From Candidatus Parabacteroides intestinavium (GTDB taxonomy: Bacteria > Bacteroidota > Bacteroidia > Bacteroidales > Tannerellaceae): a stretch of DNA of 10,564 nucleotides. The number at the start of each line of letters is the position of its first letter. The first letter of the stretch is position 1. The position numbers and the translations under genes are program-made. The stretch spans positions 1-10,564 of the forward strand of contig DWYO01000271.1 of the NCBI GenBank assembly GCA_019118725.1. The letters are read 5' to 3'. Under the pieces are notes generated by a model. That model was given only the letters and a program-made list of their open reading frames with translations. It was not told the DNA's origin and searched no databases. Shown in pieces: positions 6,940 through 10,564 of this stretch.

Positions 6940-7028
6940 ATTTTTAGAACAGGGTTGGGGAGAAATGTTTTTTGGAAAGAAATTTGGGCAAAAAAAGGAT
7001 AAAAGATAGAGAATTGGAATCTTTTTTG

Positions 7029-7036
7029 TAATATTG
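7029..7036 (+). promoter_or_regulatory. Candidate promoter -7 element for the Gfo/Idh/MocA gene
   Basis: TAATATTG differs from the Bacteroides -7 consensus TAnnTTTG at one position and lies in the AT-rich 116-nt gap after cobQ, about 20 nt before the next ATG. A clear -33 TTTG is not seen at the right distance, and the resulting 5' leader would be short. No hairpin terminator for cobQ was found in this gap. Confidence 0.35.
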
Positions 7037-7055
7037 CAACGAATTTTATAGATAA

Positions 7056-8387
7056 ATGAATACCGTGAACAGACGAGATTTTTTACAGAAAACAGCATTG
7101 TCAGCTGCTGGCTTAGGGTTAAGCCCGCTGATGGGTTCTTCTTTTGCTTCCGTTTATGGGGCTACGGCACCCAGCAATAAGGTTAAAGTGGCCTTGATCG
7201 GGTGCAGGAGTATGGGATTTGGTGACTTGAGTACTTTCCTGCAATATCCGGAAGTGGAATGTGTGGCTCTTTGTGACGTGGACGATGAGTGGCTGAACAA
7301 ACGGGCGGCTGATGTGGAGAAAAGTACCGGAAAGAAAGTCCCGCATTTATATAAGGATTGGCGCCGGGTGATCGACAATAAGGATGTGGATGTAGTCATC
7401 ATCGGTACGCCGGACCATTGGCATTGTCTGCCTACTGTGTGGGCGTGCCAGGCGGGAAAAGATGTTTATGTGGAGAAGCCGCTTTCCAATACGATTGAAG
7501 AGTGTGACTTGATGGTGAAGGCGGCCCGCAAGTATGACCGGATTGTCCAGGTGGGGCAATGGCAACGTAGTGACCCGCATTGGAATGAGGCGGCCGATTA
7601 TCTGAAGCAGGGAGGAATCGGGCGTATCCGTACCGTGAAGGTGTGGGCCTATCAGGATAGCAAGCCGACCTTGCCGATCAAGCCGGATTGTGACCCGCCG
7701 GCTGGTGTCGATTACGACATGTGGTTAGGACCGGCTCCGAAGCGTCCGTTTAATCCGTATCGTTTCCATTATAATTTCCGTTTCTTCTGGGATTATGCCG
7801 GCGGGCTGATGTCCGATTGGGGCGTGCATCTGCTGGATTATGCCTTGGAAGGGATGAATGCCGGATTGCCTTTGCGGGTCTATGGAAGCGGGGGCAAGTT
7901 TGCTTATCCGAATGATGCGATGGAGACGCCGGATACCTTGATGGCTACTTATACATATAAGGATTTCAATATTGTATGGGATCATGCGTGCGGAATCAAT
8001 CATGGTTTGTATAATAGAAAAGAGGGGTTGGCATTCTTTGGCGAGAATGGGACCTTGGTGCTGGATCGTGCCGGATGGGAAGTGATTCCTGTGGTTGCGG
8101 GCAAAGAGGCGAGGATGGAGGCTGTTCCTTTTAAGAAAGGCGAGGGGAAAGGGCTTTATAACCATGTGGGGAATATGCTGGCTTGCATCAAAGACCGGAA
8201 ACGTCCGAATGCGGATGTGGAAATTGGCGCACGGGTGGCGAAATTGTCTCACTTGGCGAATATCTCCTGTCGTGTCGGGCGGGAGGTCCGTTGGGATGAT
8301 GACCGGCATCTGTTTGTCGGAGATGAAGAGGCTACAGCGCTATCGAAGGCGTATTATCGTGCCCCGTGGAAGCTCCCGGAATTGTAA
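7056..8387 (+). CDS. Tat-type Gfo/Idh/MocA family oxidoreductase
   Basis: This 443-aa protein belongs to the Gfo/Idh/MocA NAD(P)-dependent oxidoreductases, which mostly act on sugars, inositols or glycosides. A twin-arginine signal is seen at the start (RRDFLQKTALSAAGLGL, residues 6-22), so it is probably exported folded with its cofactor, as in many Bacteroidetes members. The Rossmann fold begins KVALIGCRSMG (44-54); the usual Gly at position 52 is Ser here. The family motif EKP is at 140-142, after GTPDHWH (117-123). The C-terminal domain has FRFFWDYAGGLMSDWGVHLLD (241-261), with His258 a likely catalytic-site residue. The substrate cannot be read from sequence. Related secreted members in Bacteroides take part in oxidising glycosides to 3-keto intermediates, a plausible link to glycan use but unproven here. 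It seems to be a single-gene unit: 116 nt and 141 nt separate it from its neighbours. Confidence 0.9.
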   Translation: MNTVNRRDFLQKTALSAAGLGLSPLMGSSFASVYGATAPSNKVKVALIGCRSMGFGDLSTFLQYPEVECVALCDVDDEWLNKRAADVEKSTGKKVPHLYKDWRRVIDNKDVDVVIIGTPDHWHCLPTVWACQAGKDVYVEKPLSNTIEECDLMVKAARKYDRIVQVGQWQRSDPHWNEAADYLKQGGIGRIRTVKVWAYQDSKPTLPIKPDCDPPAGVDYDMWLGPAPKRPFNPYRFHYNFRFFWDYAGGLMSDWGVHLLDYALEGMNAGLPLRVYGSGGKFAYPNDAMETPDTLMATYTYKDFNIVWDHACGINHGLYNRKEGLAFFGENGTLVLDRAGWEVIPVVAGKEARMEAVPFKKGEGKGLYNHVGNMLACIKDRKRPNADVEIGARVAKLSHLANISCRVGREVRWDDDRHLFVGDEEATALSKAYYRAPWKLPEL

Positions 8388-8420
8388 TAGCAGGCGAGAT
8401 AACAAGGTTTCAGTTGACGG

Positions 8421-8514
8421 GTTGACGAGCTGACCGGAAAACGAGAAAACAAAAAATAGACCTTGTCTGCTGAATCCTTGCCAACGAATAAGTTGAGCAC
8501 TTGCAAAACGTAAA
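8421..8514 (+). repeat. Diverged dispersed-repeat tail, copy C (upstream of paaK)
   Basis: The 141-nt gap between the oxidoreductase and paaK contains a third, more diverged copy of the tail seen before cobQ. It starts with GTTGACGAG, has AAATAGACCTTGTCTGC (compare AAATAGCCTTTGTCTCC in copy A) and ends AATAAGTTGAGCACTTGCA followed by AACGTAAATAAA. The bases just before it contain a second GTTGACG, giving a short direct repeat (8413-8427). No large hairpin precedes it. The block ends 14 nt before the paaK ATG, so it forms the 5' leader of paaK. I see no clean TAnnTTTG promoter in it. Confidence 0.55.
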
Positions 8515-8528
8515 TAAAATAGAATAAA

Positions 8529-9839
8529 ATGGATAATCAATATTGGCAAAAAGAAATTGAGACGATGGAACGTAGCCAATTGGAGGTATTCCAATTGAAA
8601 CGTTTGAAAGATACTATTCAACAGGCGATCAAGTCGCCTTTTTATAAAGAAGTTTTTGAGAAGAACGGGTTGACACCGGATTCCATCCAGACATTGGATG
8701 ACTTGCGGAAGATTCCGTTTACGACAAAAGATGATTTGCGGGCGCATTATCCCTTCGGTATGGTGGCTATTCCGCTTCAGCAATGTGTCCGGATTCATTC
8801 TTCAAGTGGTACGACGGGCAATCCTACGGTGGTGTTGCATTCGGCCAAAGATCTGGATCAATGGGCGAATCAGGTGGCGCGTTGTATGTATATGGTAGGA
8901 TTGCGGGATACCGATGTGTTCCAGAATACCTCCGGCTACGGTATGTTTACCGGTGGATTGGGATTCCAGTATGGGGCGGAGCGTCTGGGGGCTTTGACGG
9001 TTCCGGCGGCTGCGGGAAATACAAAGCGGCAGATTAAGTTTATTACCGATTTCGGTACGACTTGCCTGCATATTATTCCAAGCTATGCGACCCGTCTGGC
9101 TGAGGTGATGTATGAGATGGGCATTGATCCCCGCCGGGATACGAAACTGCATACGGTGTGTATTGGTGCCGAACCTCATTCGGAAGAACAGCGCAAACGC
9201 ATAGAAGAGCTGCTGGGGGTAAAAGCCTATAATTGCTTTGGTATGTCGGAAATGAACGGTCCGGGCGTGGCTTTCGAATGCAAAGAGCAAAACGGATTGC
9301 ATATTTGGGAAGATAATGTGATAGCCGAGATTGTAGATCCGGTTACCTTGGAACCGGTTCCGGAAGGTGAGGTGGGCGAGCTGGTGCTGACCACGATTAA
9401 CCGGGAGGCGATGCCGTTGCTTCGTTATCGTACGCGCGATTTGACCTGTTTCTTGCCGGGTGATTGCCCTTGCGGGCGTACTCATCGGCGATTGGCTCGT
9501 TTCAAGGGACGTAGTGATGATATGATTATCTTGAAAGGTGTGAATATCTTCCCGATTCAGATAGAGAAGATTTTGATGAATTTCAAGGAGTTGGGTAGCA
9601 ATTACCTGATCACTATCGAGACGGTGGGCTATAATGACGAGATGACCATCGAAGTGGAACTGAGCGACCTTTTCACGGACGATTACAGTAAATTGCAGAA
9701 TCTGGAGAAAGCCGTGACACGTCAGTTGAAAGACGAATTGCTGTTGACGCCTCGTGTCCGGCTGGTAGCGAAGGGGTCTTTGCCTAATGCCGACGGAGGA
9801 AAGGCTGTGCGTGTAAAAGATTTACGGAAGATATGTTAA
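8529..9839 (+). CDS. paaK: Phenylacetate-CoA ligase family (aryl acid AMP-forming CoA ligase)
   Basis: The 436-aa product matches PaaK, which activates phenylacetate or related aryl acids to the CoA thioester through an acyl-adenylate. Seen are the phosphate-binding loop SSSGTTGNPTVV (91-102), the adenylation motif YNCFGMSEMNGPG (234-246), LLRYRTRDLT (297-306), the hinge region FKGRSDDMIILKGVNIFPIQIE (325-346) and the C-terminal catalytic lysine Lys425 in NADGGKAVRVKD. Cys251, Cys313 and Cys315 (DCPCG), perhaps with His258, may form a metal site; this is inferred from spacing. The length is typical. In anaerobic gut Bacteroidetes there is usually no aerobic paa ring-cleavage pathway, so the enzyme more likely links aryl-CoA esters from aromatic amino acid breakdown to free arylacetates, perhaps in reverse to make ATP. 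The ACT protein 19 nt downstream is its usual partner; the indolepyruvate oxidoreductase genes often found alongside are not in this window. Confidence 0.93.
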   Translation: MDNQYWQKEIETMERSQLEVFQLKRLKDTIQQAIKSPFYKEVFEKNGLTPDSIQTLDDLRKIPFTTKDDLRAHYPFGMVAIPLQQCVRIHSSSGTTGNPTVVLHSAKDLDQWANQVARCMYMVGLRDTDVFQNTSGYGMFTGGLGFQYGAERLGALTVPAAAGNTKRQIKFITDFGTTCLHIIPSYATRLAEVMYEMGIDPRRDTKLHTVCIGAEPHSEEQRKRIEELLGVKAYNCFGMSEMNGPGVAFECKEQNGLHIWEDNVIAEIVDPVTLEPVPEGEVGELVLTTINREAMPLLRYRTRDLTCFLPGDCPCGRTHRRLARFKGRSDDMIILKGVNIFPIQIEKILMNFKELGSNYLITIETVGYNDEMTIEVELSDLFTDDYSKLQNLEKAVTRQLKDELLLTPRVRLVAKGSLPNADGGKAVRVKDLRKIC

Positions 9840-9858
9840 TCCTATAAAAAGTATAAGT

Positions 9859-10290
9859 ATGACGGTTCATCAAATTTCTATTTTCTTGGAGAATAAATGC
9901 GGCAAGATGCCTCAGATATTGAATCTGTTATCGGCTTCAAATATTCGGATTATAGCTGCTACCGTGGCTGATACCTCTGAATATGGCATTTTACGGATAA
10001 TCGTAAACGACCCGTTGCTGGCTTATCAGATTTTGAAAGAAAACAATGTGAGTGCGAACCTGACGGATGTATTGGCTATTGTTACGGATTCAGACGCTTC
10101 GGGTTTCTCGCGGACTTTGCAAGCGTTTACGGAAGCCGGATTGAATATAGAATATATGTATTGTTTCTCGATCCGGGATAAATCTATTCTGATACTTCGT
10201 ACCAATAACCGGGAGACGGCTCTTCAGGTAATCCGTTCACATCAGATGCACTATGTGAGTGAAAGTGATTTGAAGAGGATTGACGAGTGA
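9859..10290 (+). CDS. Tandem ACT-domain protein, partner of PaaK
   Basis: The 143-aa product consists of two ACT domains and nothing else: the first at about residues 3-70 (ISIFLENKCGKMPQILNLLS, then IRIIAATVADTSEYGILRII) and the second at about 71-140 (LAIVTDSDASGFSRTLQAFT, then LNIEYMYCFSI). ACT domains bind small ligands, commonly amino acids, at domain interfaces. Stand-alone two-ACT proteins of this size are often encoded directly after paaK in anaerobic bacteria, so it may sense an aromatic amino acid or arylacetate and adjust the ligase; the ligand and target are not known from the sequence. It is co-transcribed with paaK (19-nt gap) and is the last gene of the unit, ending at a hairpin terminator. 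Confidence 0.9.
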   Translation: MTVHQISIFLENKCGKMPQILNLLSASNIRIIAATVADTSEYGILRIIVNDPLLAYQILKENNVSANLTDVLAIVTDSDASGFSRTLQAFTEAGLNIEYMYCFSIRDKSILILRTNNRETALQVIRSHQMHYVSESDLKRIDE

Positions 10291-10305
10291 ATGGGTAAAA
10301 AAGAG

Positions 10306-10350
10306 AACAAGACTTCAGCTGGCAAGAGGAAAAACTGAAGTCTTGTTTTT
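10306..10350 (+). terminator. Rho-independent terminator of the paaK-ACT operon
   Basis: A perfect 13-bp stem pairs 10306-10318 (AACAAGACTTCAG) with 10335-10347, with a 16-nt loop and a T-run (10346-10350). It lies 15 nt after the ACT gene stop. The left side is preceded by an A-rich run (10297-10302), so the structure could also work in the opposite direction. Confidence 0.9.
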
Positions 10351-10356
10351 GTATGC

Positions 10357-10430
10357 TTTAAGTTTCGCACGTGCTCGGTTTATTAGTGGACAAGGGCATT
10401 TCTTCTCTCGTCAACTTGAGCTTGCGAAAG
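10357..10430 (-). repeat. Dispersed repeat tail, copy B (inverted)
   Basis: Read on the minus strand this block starts with the same 28 bases as copy A (here 10403-10430), then a shortened middle lacking about 14 nt of copy A, then ATAAACCGAGCACGTGCGAA and the common end AACTTAAA (10357-10364). It begins 7 nt after the operon terminator and points toward it, so it does not lead into a gene on that strand. This argues against a pure promoter role for the family. Its end at AACTTAAA marks one boundary of the element. Confidence 0.7.
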
Positions 10431-10434
10431 TTGA

Positions 10435-10461
10435 ACCCAAATCGGTCATTAGACTTTGGGT
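10435..10461. repeat. Small hairpin within the right-end repeat
   Basis: ACCCAAA (10435-10441) pairs with TTTGGGT (10455-10461) as a 7-bp stem with a 13-nt loop. It sits between the repeat tail and the larger palindrome at the window end. Copy A has no equivalent at this place. No T-run follows, so it is not a convincing terminator. Confidence 0.45.
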
Positions 10462-10464
10462 AGA

Positions 10465-10564
10465 TTGCCCCCTTATGTCTTGCGGATTGCTTTTCGGCTT
10501 GCAGAAGGCGTAGCGGGCTACGTCAAGGCAAGCCGGGAAGCAAGATGCTGGCAGAAGGAGGCAA
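10465..10564. repeat. Second large hairpin element, cut by window end
   Basis: The last 100 bases form an imperfect palindrome: TTGCCCCCTT and, later, CTTTTCGGCTTGC on the left pair with GCAAGCCGGGAAG and AAGGAGGCAA on the right. The apex is GTAGC-GG-GCTAC (10510-10521), closely like the ATAGC-GG-GCTAT apex of the element at 5139-5315, while the outer arms are different in sequence. It adjoins a tail copy in the same relative order as at the left site. The element may extend past the window. No protein-coding gene is supported from 10291 to the end. Confidence 0.65.

Noticed and set aside
8802..9485. 227-codon minus-strand frame opposite paaK
   Set aside because: Antisense shadow of a conserved ligase; composition is typical of reversed coding sequence and it has no promoter or partner.
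10280..10513. 77-codon open frame after the ACT gene
   Set aside because: It overlaps the ACT stop, reads through the operon terminator and into the hairpin repeat, and has no recognisable protein features.

Overview
The window looks like chromosome of a Bacteroidales gut bacterium, most likely Parabacteroides or a close relative. Pointers to this are the Bacteroidetes-type L28 and L33 proteins in the order rpmB-rpmG, a type IX secretion plug-family (DUF5103) protein, a PA14-tailed GH20 hexosaminidase, a Tat-type Gfo/Idh/MocA oxidoreductase, a PaaK plus ACT-protein pair, and promoters with the Bacteroides -7 signature TAnnTTTG. The genus is inference; the order is fairly safe.

Left part, minus strand (1-4250). 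The 5' end of rpmG and all of rpmB lie at the edge, behind a promoter and a structured leader of about 160 nt that also holds a 46-codon ORF overlapping the rpmB start. Then come a secreted GH20 beta-hexosaminidase (771 aa) with its own promoter, and a DUF5103 protein with a signal peptide. A short divergent intergenic region separates the latter from the plus-strand genes.

Right part, plus strand (4367-10290). lipB (lipoate biosynthesis), cobQ (cobyric acid synthase), a Gfo/Idh/MocA oxidoreductase, and a two-gene unit of phenylacetate-CoA ligase (paaK) and a tandem-ACT protein, closed by a clear hairpin terminator. These are mostly independent housekeeping or catabolic genes. Only paaK-ACT is a convincing operon. 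cobQ stands without other cobalamin genes in view.

The unusual material is intergenic. Between lipB and cobQ there are three 22-bp tandem palindromic units with constant arms and a different 4-nt centre each. They are followed by a 177-bp imperfect palindrome, then by a tail of about 86 nt. A similar hairpin-plus-tail composite lies in the opposite orientation at the right end, sharing 28 bp of exact identity with the first, and a diverged tail without the hairpin precedes paaK. This points to a dispersed non-coding repeat family. No complete defence system, CRISPR array, tRNA, rRNA or transposase gene is visible.
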